From: Massilia niastensis DSM 21313 | GTDB taxonomy: Bacteria; Pseudomonadota; Gammaproteobacteria; Burkholderiales; Burkholderiaceae_D | Reading direction: 5' to 3' | Assembly (NCBI RefSeq): GCF_000382345.1 | Contig: NZ_KB908086.1 | Location: 62,001-126,000 of the forward strand | DNA length: 64,000 nt | Shown here: positions 7,984 to 15,644 of the stretch, one piece after another | Position numbering within the stretch: the stretch's first letter is position 1 | Layout: every line of letters begins with the position of its first letter | Notes under the pieces: generated by a model | Database searches by the model: none | What the model saw: only the letters and a program-made list of their open reading frames with translations | Told to the model about the DNA's origin: nothing | Made by a program: the position numbers and the translations under genes

Positions 7984-8218
7984 GGCATTCAGGGTCAGGT
8001 CTGTCATTCGGACATGGACGCACAACCCTTGCGAAATCTCAGAACGGTTTTAAGCATGCCGAGACTTTTTTCCTCTTTCCGACATGGTCCGTGACGCACC
8101 GATTGCGGTGACGAATGTGAGCCGAGCATGGACGAGTTTGGAATCAAAAAACCAGCATTTTGAAGTGGAGCAAAGGTGCTCGATCGGTGTCCGAATGACA
8201 GACCTGACCCTGAATGCC
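7984..8218. mobile_element. MITE-like 235-bp element, copy 1
   Basis: Ends are a perfect 31-bp terminal inverted repeat beginning GGCATTCAGGGTCAGGTCTG. A second copy of exactly the same length is at 28008-28242, about 90 percent identical by hand count (around 23 differences), with all differences outside the terminal repeats. It has no credible coding sequence. With the terminator before it, it accounts for the whole 360-base gene-free stretch 7903-8262. No target-site duplication could be recognised. The mobilising enzyme is not in the window. Confidence 0.8.
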
Positions 8219-8262
8219 CCGCCTTGACTTCCCACTCGTCCGTGAAGCCCTTTTTGGGGCGT

Positions 8263-9132
8263 TCATACGCCTGCGCGCTCGAGCAGGACGTGGATTTCGG
8301 CCGCGATCGTGTCGACGTGGGTCTCGAGCGCGAAGTGGCCGGTATCCAGCAGTTTCACGACAGCGTTCGGATTGTCGCGGCGGAAGGCTTCGGCGCCCGG
8401 CGGGATGAAGAACGGGTCGTTCCTGCCCCAGATGACCAGGGTCGGCACCTGCGTCTCACGGAAGAAGGCCTGGAAGCGCGGGTACAGCGCGAGGTTGCTG
8501 GCGTAATCCAGGAACAGGTCGAGCTGGATCTCCCCGTTGCCCGGACGCTGCATCAGCGCATGGTCGAGCTGCCAGGTTTCCGGCGCCACCTGTGAAGGAT
8601 CGGCCACGCCGTGCACGTACTGCCACCTGGTCGTCTCGAGGGTCAGCATGACGCGGATCGCATCGCGGTTCTCCGCGCTCGGCTCGGCCCAGTACTTCCT
8701 CAAGGGCGCCCAGGCGTCGCCCAGGCCTTCCAGGTAGGCGTTGCCGTTCTGCGAGACCAGCGCGGTGACACGCTCCGGATGGGCGGCCGCAAGGCGCAGG
8801 CCGGTCGGGGCGCCATAGTCGAACACATAGAGCGCGTACTTCTCCAGGCCCAGCGCCCGCGTGAAGGCATCCATCGTCAGCGCCAGGCTGTCGAAGCTGT
8901 ACACGTAGTCGCGTCCCGCCGGCACCTCGGTGAAGCCGAAGCCCGGCAGGTCCGGGGCGATCACGCGGTACTTCGTCGCGAGCAGGGGAATCAGCTCGCG
9001 GAACATGTGCGACGAAGTCGGGAAGCCATGCAGCAGGAGCATGACCGGCGCGTCCTTCGGACCGGCTTCGCGGTAGAAGACATGGACGCCGTCGGCTTCG
9101 ACGGTATGGAAGGCGGGGCGGATGTTCGGCAT
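8263..9132 (-). CDS. Alpha/beta hydrolase, haloalkane dehalogenase/epoxide hydrolase-like
   Basis: A 289-residue alpha/beta hydrolase. HGFPTSS (35-41) forms the oxyanion hole; the nucleophile elbow has Asp105 (VFDYGAP) instead of Ser, as in haloalkane dehalogenases and epoxide hydrolases; the catalytic His is His266 (DTGHFALET). A cytoplasmic hydrolase of a carbon-halogen bond, epoxide or similar electrophile is expected. It is divergent from the CGNR regulator, with ACAGGTTAC inverted repeats between them, which probably regulates it. Substrate not determinable from sequence. Confidence 0.85.
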   Translation of the reverse strand: MPNIRPAFHTVEADGVHVFYREAGPKDAPVMLLLHGFPTSSHMFRELIPLLATKYRVIAPDLPGFGFTEVPAGRDYVYSFDSLALTMDAFTRALGLEKYALYVFDYGAPTGLRLAAAHPERVTALVSQNGNAYLEGLGDAWAPLRKYWAEPSAENRDAIRVMLTLETTRWQYVHGVADPSQVAPETWQLDHALMQRPGNGEIQLDLFLDYASNLALYPRFQAFFRETQVPTLVIWGRNDPFFIPPGAEAFRRDNPNAVVKLLDTGHFALETHVDTIAAEIHVLLERAGV

Positions 9133-9161
9133 GAGGGACTCCTTGGGTGGGGTTCGATGGA

Positions 9162-9222
9162 AACCTGTTAAAATCGGTTTTACAGGTTACAGGCTCCAGA
9201 TTATACGATTCAAGTAACCTGT
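9162..9222. promoter_or_regulatory. Inverted ACAGGTTAC operators between hydrolase and CGNR regulator
   Basis: AACCTGT (9162-9168), ACAGGTTAC (9182-9190) and GTAACCTGT (9214-9222). The last two are perfect 9-base inverted half-sites 23 bases apart; the first two form another dyad. All lie in the 132-base divergent spacer, so the adjacent CGNR regulator is the likely binder. Confidence 0.5.
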
Positions 9223-9264
9223 CAATATGTTTTTAAGTGGTTACATGCATGAGGGAGAGATGCG

Positions 9265-9843
9265 ATGGACAAGCAGTCCCCGGGCGCCGGGATCGAGCTG
9301 TATGGCGACCACCTGGTGCTGGACCTGATGAATACGGTCATGACCGTGGACGGAAACAAGGTGGAGCGCTGGGAAAGCGATGCCGAGGTGCTGGCCTGGC
9401 TGCGCGGCGCGCTCGATCCCGCGGTCGAGCTTCCCGCGCACGCGGCGCCCGGTTCGCTGGCCGCCGCGCGCCTGCTGCGCGAGCAGTTGCGCGCGCTGGT
9501 GATGGCGCACAAGGATGGCGGCGCGCCCGACCTCGCGCTCCTGAATGGCTTGCTGGAACGGGCGCCGCGCCAGCTGCTGGTGCGCGAGAAGGACGGCGCC
9601 GCGCGGCTGGGGCGCCGCTTCGCCGGCGAGCCGCATGACGCGCTGCTGGCCCCGGTGGTCGAGGCGGCGGCCCACCTGCTGACCGAAGAGCGCTTCGAGC
9701 GCGTCAAGCGCTGCGAGAACCCGGCCTGCACCCTGTGGTTCCTCGACCGCTCGAAGTCGCAGCAGCGCCGCTGGTGCAGCATGGCGCTGTGCGGCAATCG
9801 CCACAAGGTGTCGAGCTTCCGCAAGCGCAAGGCCGCCGCCTGA
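9265..9843 (+). CDS. CGNR zinc-finger transcriptional regulator (ABATE domain)
   Basis: A 192-residue protein of the CGNR family. An N-terminal ABATE (putative ligand-binding) domain covers about residues 10-140. The C-terminal zinc finger has Cys150, Cys155, Cys171 and Cys176, the last starting the name-giving CGNR motif, followed by a basic tail. ATG 9265 follows GGGAGAGATGCG. Divergent from the dehalogenase-like gene and presumably its regulator. Confidence 0.88.
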   Translation: MDKQSPGAGIELYGDHLVLDLMNTVMTVDGNKVERWESDAEVLAWLRGALDPAVELPAHAAPGSLAAARLLREQLRALVMAHKDGGAPDLALLNGLLERAPRQLLVREKDGAARLGRRFAGEPHDALLAPVVEAAAHLLTEERFERVKRCENPACTLWFLDRSKSQQRRWCSMALCGNRHKVSSFRKRKAAA

Positions 9844-9851
9844 CACGGCAA

Positions 9852-9908
9852 GGGCCGGAGCGCCTGCGCGGTCCGGCCCGATGATCGGGTGCGGCGGGAG
9901 CGCCGCAC
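9852..9908. terminator. Two hairpins between convergent genes
   Basis: GGGCCGGA/TCCGGCCC (9852-9879, eight-bp perfect stem) and GTGCGGCG-GGAG-CGCCGCAC (9889-9908) lie between the convergent CGNR and crotonase genes. Neither is followed by a T tract on either strand, so action as a bidirectional intrinsic terminator is only a suggestion. Confidence 0.4.
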
Positions 9909-9917
9909 CGGCCTGGC

Positions 9918-10886
9918 TTACTGCTTCCGGTAGGCCGCGGTGGCGGCGCCCAGCTTGCGCTCGACCTCGGGAGACTTCTGCAAGCCCTGGCCGACCAGGG
10001 ACTTCAGCCGTTCCTGGGTGGCCGGACGGCCGACCGAGGCGATGAAGGCGTCCCAGCCCGGCTGCATCTCGGCGTCCGGCGGCAGGCTGGCGCGGTCGAC
10101 CAGCTTCTTGGTCTCGACGATGGCCTCGCGTTCGAACGAGGCGATGCGGCGCGCCAGTCTGTCGACGAAGGCATCCAGCTCGGCATCCGGCAGGCTCCGG
10201 TTCACGTAGCCGTAGCGCTCCGCCACGTCGCCGCTGATGTCGTCGGCGCCGACCAGGATTTCCAGCGCGCGGCCACGGCCGACCAGGCGCGGCAGGCGGG
10301 CCATCGGGCCGCCGCCGGCCACCAGCCCGGCGCCGACCTCCCATTGCGACAGGATGGCCTTCTCGCGGCTGGCGAAGCGCATGTCGGATGCCAGCACCAG
10401 TTCGCTGCCGATGCCGGTGGCGCGGCCGCGGATCGAGGCGATCGTGATCACCGGCAGGCGCGCCAGGCGGACCATCAGGTCCGGCACCGGATGCATGCCG
10501 GTCGGGCCGGGCTCCATCCCGGTCGATTCCTCGACCGCCGACAGCAGGTCGTAGTGGGCGATGAAGTAGCCCGGCACGGCGCTGTCGAACACCACCACCT
10601 GGACCTTCGGGTCGGCCTCGATCTTCTCGATAATGCGCACCAGCTGGCGCACTTCCTTCGGCCCGACGATGTTGAACGGCGGGCTGGCGAAGGTGACCTT
10701 CCAGTAGGTCGGGGTGATGCGGGCCAGGCGGATCCGGGCGCCGGGCGCCTCGGCATCGCCGCCTGCCGCCGCGACGGCGGCAGGGGCTGCGGTTGTCGCG
10801 GGCTGGTTGTCGGCCGCGTGGGCGGAACCGAGTGCGAACGCTGCGGCGACAGCCGCTGCGGCCAATCTTGAGACAGTCGTTTTCAT
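9918..10886 (-). CDS. Enoyl-CoA hydratase/isomerase-fold protein with a signal peptide
   Basis: A 322-residue crotonase-fold protein. The N-terminus is a textbook Sec signal (MKT, hydrophobic Ala-rich stretch, cleavage after SAHA at about 24), then an Ala/Pro-rich linker and the crotonase core (PFNIVGPKE near 75, IRGRATGIGSELVLASDMRFA near 157-177). The oxyanion-hole segment is recognisable, but typical catalytic Glu positions are not clear. Crotonases normally act on CoA thioesters in the cytoplasm, so export is odd. Last gene of the SDR/DsbA operon under promoter box D. Confidence 0.8.
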   Translation of the reverse strand: MKTTVSRLAAAAVAAAFALGSAHAADNQPATTAAPAAVAAAGGDAEAPGARIRLARITPTYWKVTFASPPFNIVGPKEVRQLVRIIEKIEADPKVQVVVFDSAVPGYFIAHYDLLSAVEESTGMEPGPTGMHPVPDLMVRLARLPVITIASIRGRATGIGSELVLASDMRFASREKAILSQWEVGAGLVAGGGPMARLPRLVGRGRALEILVGADDISGDVAERYGYVNRSLPDAELDAFVDRLARRIASFEREAIVETKKLVDRASLPPDAEMQPGWDAFIASVGRPATQERLKSLVGQGLQKSPEVERKLGAATAAYRKQ

Positions 10887-10921
10887 GTCAATTCCTTGTT
10901 GGTGGTCATCCATCGGGTGGT

Positions 10922-11581
10922 TCAGGCGGCCGCCCTGGCCTCGGCGTACTTGTCCATCGCCGCGCGCAGGCGCATGTCCAGCAGCTGGGCGTGGGCGTAG
11001 CCCGGGCTGACTTCGACGATGCCCTTGCCGGTGTCCAGCAGCAGCGCCGGGAAGCTGCGCACGCCGAGCAGGCGGGCGCGCTTGAAGTCGGCGCGGGTTT
11101 CCTCGATCGCGGCTTGCGAGGCCCACTCGGCGTGGAAGCCCGCGACCTCGACGTCGTAGCCGTCCGCCTTCAGGGTGGCGACCGCCACTTCCGACAGCAC
11201 CCGGCCGTCCGTCGTGTCGAGCCCTTCGACATAGAAGGCGTGCTGCAGGGCGCGGAACACGGCGAGCAGGTTCGCCTGCGGGGCGATGCGGCGCGCGCTG
11301 ACGACGGTCCGGCAGATCGGCTCGGTGTCGTACACGAAGTTCTCGCGCGCCAGGAAGGCCTTGCGGTTGAACGGCAAGCCGCTGTTGGCTTCCACCCGTT
11401 CCCAGTGGCCGAGGCGGAACTGCTTGCCGTCGTCGTCCAGGATGTCGGTGGCGCCGGCGCGCACGCCGCCGACCACGATCTCCAGCTCCAGGCCCGGATG
11501 CTTTTCCACCAGCGTGGTCATCTCCTTGCCGAAGCCGTAGCACCAGGAGCACATCGGATCGCCTACATAGATGAGTTTCAT
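10922..11581 (-). CDS. DsbA-family protein (FrnE-like oxidoreductase)
   Basis: A 219-residue thioredoxin-fold protein with the helical insertion of the DsbA/FrnE group and a CSWC active site at residues 11-14, directly after strand LIYVGDPM. The cis-proline motif is VRSFPALLL near 173. No signal peptide, so it is cytoplasmic, as FrnE-type proteins are. Between the SDR (25-base gap) and the exported crotonase (35-base gap), all three probably on one transcript from promoter box D. Disulfide or thiol-adduct chemistry is likely; the substrate is unknown. Confidence 0.83.
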   Translation of the reverse strand: MKLIYVGDPMCSWCYGFGKEMTTLVEKHPGLELEIVVGGVRAGATDILDDDGKQFRLGHWERVEANSGLPFNRKAFLARENFVYDTEPICRTVVSARRIAPQANLLAVFRALQHAFYVEGLDTTDGRVLSEVAVATLKADGYDVEVAGFHAEWASQAAIEETRADFKRARLLGVRSFPALLLDTGKGIVEVSPGYAHAQLLDMRLRAAMDKYAEARAAA

Positions 11582-11606
11582 GTCGTTCTCCCGTCGGGTA
11601 AGTGGA

Positions 11607-12350
11607 TCAGAAGACGCCGGTGGTGGCGCCGCCGTCGACCGGCAGCACGATGCCGGTGGTGAAGCTCGAATCGGTCAGGTACAGCACGGCATCGACCACG
11701 TCCTGCACCACGCCGGTCGTGTGGCTCGGCGCCAGGGTGTTGTAGAAGGCGCGCGTGCTTTCATAGTCGCTGTGCAGCGGGGTCTGGATGATGCCGGGCG
11801 CCACCGCGTTGACCTTCACGTTCGAGGGCGCGAGTTCCAGGGCCAGGGCGCGCGTCGCCTGGTTCAGGCCGCCCTTGATCAGGACCGGCAGCAGGGCCGG
11901 GACCTTGGCGTTCGGCTGCACGGCGATGCTGGCGGTGATGTTGACGATGTGGCCCTGCTTGCGCTCTGCCATGTGCTCGGCCGCGAGCTGCGACGGATAG
12001 AAGAAGCCCTTCAGGTTGGTGCCCACGATGGCTTCCACGTCGTCGCTGGTGTAGTCGGCGACCGGCTTGGCGATGAAGATGCCGGCATTGTTGACCAGGA
12101 TGTCGACCTGGCCGAAGGCGGCGATGGCGCGGCTGAAGAGGTCCTTCGCGGTCTGCGGGTCGGCGATGTCGCCGGCCACCGGCAGGAAGTTGGCCGGGTT
12201 GCCCAGCTGGGCGGCGGCTTCGTCCAGGCGCTCCATGCTGCGGGCGTTGCCGACCACGTTGTAGCCGCGCGCCAGGTAGGCTTCGGCGATCGCGAAGCCG
12301 ATGCCGCTGGATGCGCCGGTGACGATGACAGTCTTTTGGTTCGAGCTCAT
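11607..12350 (-). CDS. Short-chain dehydrogenase-like protein lacking the catalytic Tyr
   Basis: A 247-residue SDR-fold protein. Cofactor loop TGASSGIG (11-18), NNAG near 88-91 and the C-terminal PGIIQTP and LPVDGGATTG segments are all normal. The YxxxK catalytic motif is not: the stretch reads VPALLPVLIKGGLN, keeping the Lys but with no Tyr nearby. Related SDR-like proteins with this replacement are common, so it is a lineage feature rather than a random mutation; ordinary alcohol/ketone chemistry is doubtful. First gene of a three-gene operon, ATG with GAGAAAC upstream. Confidence 0.82.
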   Translation of the reverse strand: MSSNQKTVIVTGASSGIGFAIAEAYLARGYNVVGNARSMERLDEAAAQLGNPANFLPVAGDIADPQTAKDLFSRAIAAFGQVDILVNNAGIFIAKPVADYTSDDVEAIVGTNLKGFFYPSQLAAEHMAERKQGHIVNITASIAVQPNAKVPALLPVLIKGGLNQATRALALELAPSNVKVNAVAPGIIQTPLHSDYESTRAFYNTLAPSHTTGVVQDVVDAVLYLTDSSFTTGIVLPVDGGATTGVF

Positions 12351-12404
12351 TTGTTTCTCCTTCGGGGTTAGGGTCAGCGCAGCGTTCGTTGCTGCGATGG
12401 GGAA

Positions 12405-12475
12405 ACTATACTTTTGCGCCCGGAGGAGATAAATGGGCTTTGGCTCAAGAGAATTGATACATCATGTAAAGAGTG
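12405..12475 (-). promoter_or_regulatory. LysR-type activated promoter, box D
   Basis: On the minus strand TTACATGATGTATCAATTC (from 12468 to 12450) precedes TATAGT (12410-12405) by 58 bases. Same box and spacing as boxes A, B and C (59 bases each). The -10 lies 55 bases before the SDR start codon, so it drives the SDR/DsbA/crotonase operon. Confidence 0.7.
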
Positions 12476-12480
12476 AGGTG

Positions 12481-12509
12481 AAAAAATTGGCGCGCAGATC
12501 CTGCGCGCC
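12481..12509 (-). terminator. Rho-independent terminator of the MFS gene
   Basis: On the minus strand GGCGCGCAG-GAT-CTGCGCGCC forms a nine-bp stem with a three-base loop, followed by AATTTTTT. It starts 21 bases after the MFS stop codon. Confidence 0.85.
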
Positions 12510-12529
12510 ACCGGAGAGCCGGGCTGTGT

Positions 12530-13717
12530 TCAGGACACGGCTTTTTCCGCGACCGGCGCCGCGGCGCGCGCGGCCTGGCCGCCGATCAGCCGGCTCGTAT
12601 GGAGGGCGAGGCCCAGGGCGGCCGCCAGGAAGGCCGCGCCGAGATAGCCGAGCTGCGCGCCGGTCAGCAGGTTGACGCCGACGCCGCCGATCAGGCCCGC
12701 CGACGAGACGCCGACATACAGCGCCGCCGAGTTCAGGCCGAGCAGCAGCGGGGCCGCCGCGGGCGCCAGGCCGATCAGGCGGTGCTGCTGCGGCACCAGC
12801 AGGCCCCAGCCGCACAGGCCCCAGATCGCCATCACCAGCGCCGCGCCCCACAGGTGGGAAGCCAGCAGCGGCATCGCGACGAAATTCAGGGCGGCGGCGG
12901 CCAGCGCGACATTGATGATCGCACGGCTGCCGTAGCGGTCGGTCAGCTTGCCGGCCACCAGGTTGCCGACGGTGGCGGCCACGCCCCACAGCAGCAGCAG
13001 GCCGGCCAGCACGCCGGGCTTGCCGCCGGTCGCGCCGCCGAGCGCCACGCCGACATAGGTGTAGACGGTAAACAGGCCGGCATAGGCGAGCAGGGTGGTG
13101 AGCAGGGTCAGCGCGATGCGCTTGTCCTTCAGCGGCGACAGGCGCTGGCGCAGCGAGATCGCGGGCAGCGGGGCGATGCGCGGCAACAGCAGGTAGACCG
13201 CCAGCATGGCCACCAGGCCGACGATGGTCACGAACCACATCGTCGCGCGCCAGCTGGCCAGGCCGCCGATGAAGGTGCCGATCGGCGAACCCAGGGCGGT
13301 GGCGCTCGTCAGGCCGGCGATCACGATGGCCAGCGCGCTGGCGCGCTTCTCGGGCGCCACCAGCGAGGCGCCGGTGGCGGTCGCGGTCGGGCTGAACATG
13401 GCCGCGCCCAGGCCGGCCAGCAGGCGGCTGGCGAGCGCCCATTCGATGGTCGGGGCGATGGCGGTGATCAGGTTGCCGGCCACGAACACCAGCAGGCCGG
13501 CCAGCAGTAGGGTCTTGCGCGGCCAGTGCGCCGCCAGCGCCGCGATGACGGGCGACAGCAGGGCATAGCTGAGCGCGTACAGGGTCACCATCTGGCCGGC
13601 GAGGGCGATGGAGACATCCAGCGACTGCGCCACTTCCGGCAGGATGCCGGCGATGACGAAGCTGTCGGTGCCGATGGCGAACATGCCAGCCGCGAGAACG
13701 AGGAGACGACGGTCCAT
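12530..13717 (-). CDS. MFS drug/sugar efflux transporter (DHA1 type)
   Basis: A 395-residue major facilitator with 12 predicted membrane segments. The first helix has the MFAIGTDSFVIAGILPE motif of the AraJ/YdhP-type DHA1 exporters, and HWPRKTLLL in the loop after helix 2 matches motif A. Export of drugs, arabinose-like sugars or other small toxins is the family role. ATG 13717 is chosen; an in-frame extension upstream crosses the operator. Divergent from the HxlR gene, which most likely represses it. Confidence 0.87.
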   Translation of the reverse strand: MDRRLLVLAAGMFAIGTDSFVIAGILPEVAQSLDVSIALAGQMVTLYALSYALLSPVIAALAAHWPRKTLLLAGLLVFVAGNLITAIAPTIEWALASRLLAGLGAAMFSPTATATGASLVAPEKRASALAIVIAGLTSATALGSPIGTFIGGLASWRATMWFVTIVGLVAMLAVYLLLPRIAPLPAISLRQRLSPLKDKRIALTLLTTLLAYAGLFTVYTYVGVALGGATGGKPGVLAGLLLLWGVAATVGNLVAGKLTDRYGSRAIINVALAAAALNFVAMPLLASHLWGAALVMAIWGLCGWGLLVPQQHRLIGLAPAAAPLLLGLNSAALYVGVSSAGLIGGVGVNLLTGAQLGYLGAAFLAAALGLALHTSRLIGGQAARAAAPVAEKAVS

Positions 13718-13763
13718 GTGAGGATTCCTTTGGGTTGAGGGTCCCTTGTCGGGACCGGATTTC

Positions 13764-13807
13764 AGTTTCAAGATGAAACTTAACACGGTCGGTTGCATGA
13801 TGCAACC
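13764..13807. promoter_or_regulatory. Two palindromes between MFS and HxlR genes
   Basis: AGTTTCA-AGA-TGAAACT (13764-13780) and GGTTGCATGATGCAACC (13791-13807), both perfect 17-base dyads. They lie in the 110-base divergent spacer next to the HxlR start and are the probable HxlR operator(s). Confidence 0.55.
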
Positions 13808-13827
13808 CCTTCGGCTACACTGAATCC

Positions 13828-14352
13828 ATGAAACGAAAAGACTTCAGCGAAATGAATTGCTCGATCGCCAAGGCGCTCGACCAGATCGGCGAGTGGTGGA
13901 GCCTGTTGATCGTGCGCGAATGCACCTTCGGGACGACCCGCTTCGACCAGTTCCAGGAGCGGCTGGGCATTGCCCGGAATATCCTGGCGAGCCGCCTCAA
14001 GCGGCTGGTGGAAGTGGGAATCCTGGAGAAGTTCGCCCTCGGCGAGAGCGAGCGCGCGTCCGGGTACCGGCTCACGCAAAAGGGAGAGGAGCTGTTTCCG
14101 GTCCTGGTGGCCCTGCTCCAGTGGGGAGACAAGTGGGGATCGGCGGAGAGTTGCCCGTCATTGAAGCTGGTCGAGCATGCCAGCGGCGCAGCGGTGGGGC
14201 CGGTCGGCCCGGTGTCGCCGGCGGGGAAGGTGCTGGGCCTGCGCGAAGTGCGCCTGGAGCCCGGGCCGGGGGCGACGGCCAGGACCGAAGCGGTGCTGGC
14301 CGCGCGCAACCGCGCGATCCTGGGGCTTGAAACGCAGGCCGACCAGGGGTAG
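13828..14352 (+). CDS. HxlR-family transcriptional regulator
   Basis: A 174-residue winged-helix regulator of the HxlR/MarR-like type. Early Cys in MNCSIAKAL (redox-sensitive in some relatives), DQIGEWWSLLIVRE as the conserved helix, RFDQFQERLGIARNILASRL in the HTH and the beta-wing ending SGYRLTQKG. The C-terminal 60 residues are an extension without recognised domain. Divergent from the MFS exporter, which it probably represses in the absence of an inducer. Confidence 0.87.
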   Translation: MKRKDFSEMNCSIAKALDQIGEWWSLLIVRECTFGTTRFDQFQERLGIARNILASRLKRLVEVGILEKFALGESERASGYRLTQKGEELFPVLVALLQWGDKWGSAESCPSLKLVEHASGAAVGPVGPVSPAGKVLGLREVRLEPGPGATARTEAVLAARNRAILGLETQADQG

Positions 14353-14375
14353 CCGGCCTGCGGCCGAAGGCGCCT

Positions 14376-14768
14376 CTAGCGCCGCTCGCTTTCCTTGCCG
14401 CCCAATACCAGCGTCCGGCCAAGCGCGCGCGTGGCGAAGAAGCCGTTTTTGGCGAATTCGCCGCCCACGCCCACGCTGAGCAGGCACGAATAGTCTTCCT
14501 TGCCGGCCGCGCCTCCCAGGTGCTGCACCCACGGGTCGCGCGCGACCTGCGCGGACTTGCCCGCCTCGCGGCTGGCGGGGCGGGACGCCGCCTGGGTGCT
14601 GGCCTGGCCCTTCAGCGCCTCGGACACCGCTGCCGACGACACGCCGCTGGCGCTGCACGACACCAGGTCGCATACCGAACGGTCCCCGGCGCTCGCCGGC
14701 GCCGCCGCCACGAAGGCGGCCGCCGCCAGCAGGCAGGCCTGCACGGCCCACATTGCCTTGTTTTCCAT
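14376..14768 (-). CDS. Hypothetical exported protein, 130 aa
   Basis: I do not recognise this family. The N-terminus is a Sec signal peptide (hydrophobic Ala-rich stretch, cleavage near PASAG at 27). The mature part has two close Cys (CDLVSC) and one later Cys, a polar Ala/Ser/Gln-rich middle and a final segment GEFAKNGFFATRALGRTLVL. It is at the downstream end of the minus-strand bufferin cluster, 205 bases after the DoxX gene and convergent with HxlR, so association with the cluster is possible but unproven. Confidence 0.6.
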   Translation of the reverse strand: MENKAMWAVQACLLAAAAFVAAAPASAGDRSVCDLVSCSASGVSSAAVSEALKGQASTQAASRPASREAGKSAQVARDPWVQHLGGAAGKEDYSCLLSVGVGGEFAKNGFFATRALGRTLVLGGKESERR

Positions 14769-14972
14769 ATGATTACTTCCTCCATCAGGTTGCCCGCGCG
14801 GCCCGGGCGCGGTGAATGCTTGCATGGCCACGATTACACACCAGCAGCGTGCCGGCATGGCGACGCTCTGTAGCGGATGGCCGCGCCGACACATTGAGAA
14901 ACAAGAAAGCGGCGATACGACACGGCGGCGGGCACGAGGCGGACTGCCGCCCCGTGACCCTGGCCGTGTTCT

Positions 14973-15449
14973 TTAGTGCCGGGCGCGCCAGTGGCCGGCC
15001 GGCTCGTTTGGTGCGCGGCGCAGCAGGTGGTCGAGCGAGAATGCGCCGCCGCCGCGCGCGACCAGCGGCAACAGCAGGGCGGCCCAGCTCAGGTGGGTCG
15101 GCCAGGCGTCGGGATAGACGAACAGCTGGATCACCGCCGTCATGCCCAGCAGGGCCAGCCCCGCGAAGCGGGTCGACAGGCCGAGCACCAGCAGCAGCGG
15201 GAACAGGTGCTCGGACACGGTCGCGAGCTGGGCGGCCAATTCGGGCGGGATCAGCGGCAGCGCGTATTCGTACTCGAACAGCTGGTAGGTTCCCTCCTTG
15301 ATCGAGAACAGGCCTTCGACCTTGGTGCGTCCCGCCCGGAGGAAGATCGCGGCGACCGAGAGGCGGGCGACCAGCAGCAGGAGCGCGGGCGGAAGCAGAC
15401 GTTCGGCCATGGTGGACATGGCGGACAGGGGATGGGTGTTGGAATGCAT
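14973..15449 (-). CDS. DoxX-family membrane protein of the bufferin cluster
   Basis: A 158-residue DoxX protein with four membrane segments (about 18-36, 62-82, 88-106 and 112-132). The motif FRAGRTK-like [11 protein letters not shown], the [13 protein letters not shown] loop and [13 protein letters not shown] near the end are characteristic of the DoxX proteins found beside DUF692/DUF2063 bufferin genes. Its exact job in maturation or redox supply is not established. A 161-bp hairpin element separates it from the rest of the cluster. ATG 15449 is the first Met with normal spacing to helix 1. Confidence 0.82.
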   Translation of the reverse strand: MHSNTHPLSAMSTMAERLLPPALLLLVARLSVAAIFLRAGRTKVEGLFSIKEGTYQLFEYEYALPLIPPELAAQLATVSEHLFPLLLVLGLSTRFAGLALLGMTAVIQLFVYPDAWPTHLSWAALLLPLVARGGGAFSLDHLLRRAPNEPAGHWRARH

Positions 15450-15483
15450 GGTGAGCTCTTGATCGGATGTGTAGGTGTGTACC

Positions 15484-15644
15484 AGTGGGTCACTTGGCAA
15501 CAGAGCGTGGCATAAAAGCGCGTCTTTTTGCGCCAGGCGTTGTTGCAAATCCTCGCGATAGCCAGCTATCGCTGCGGTTTGCGCCTGGCCTGGCGCAAAA
15601 ATCCATCGCTTTTATTGGCCACTCCCGTCGCCAAGTGACCCACT
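15484..15644. repeat. 161-bp inverted-repeat element (hairpin/MITE-like)
   Basis: The whole stretch is palindromic around 15564. Outer ends are AGTGGGTCACTTGGC (15484-15498) and its perfect complement (15630-15644); further in are TTTTTGCGCCAGGC and GCCTGGCGCAAAAA; the centre is GCGATAGC-CA-GCTATCGC. Arms have scattered mismatches. It sits between the DoxX gene and the hydrolase, and the TAG stop of the hydrolase is inside its edge. It could be a miniature transposable element or a long mRNA hairpin; no second copy is in the window. Confidence 0.75.

Noticed and set aside
8050..8235. A 61-codon frame inside MITE copy 1
   Set aside because: Not conserved in copy 2, which has changes across it, and it has no ribosome-binding site.
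14769..14972. Possible RNA gene or small frame between the 130-aa protein and DoxX
   Set aside because: No tRNA-like folding, promoter or credible frame could be recognised.
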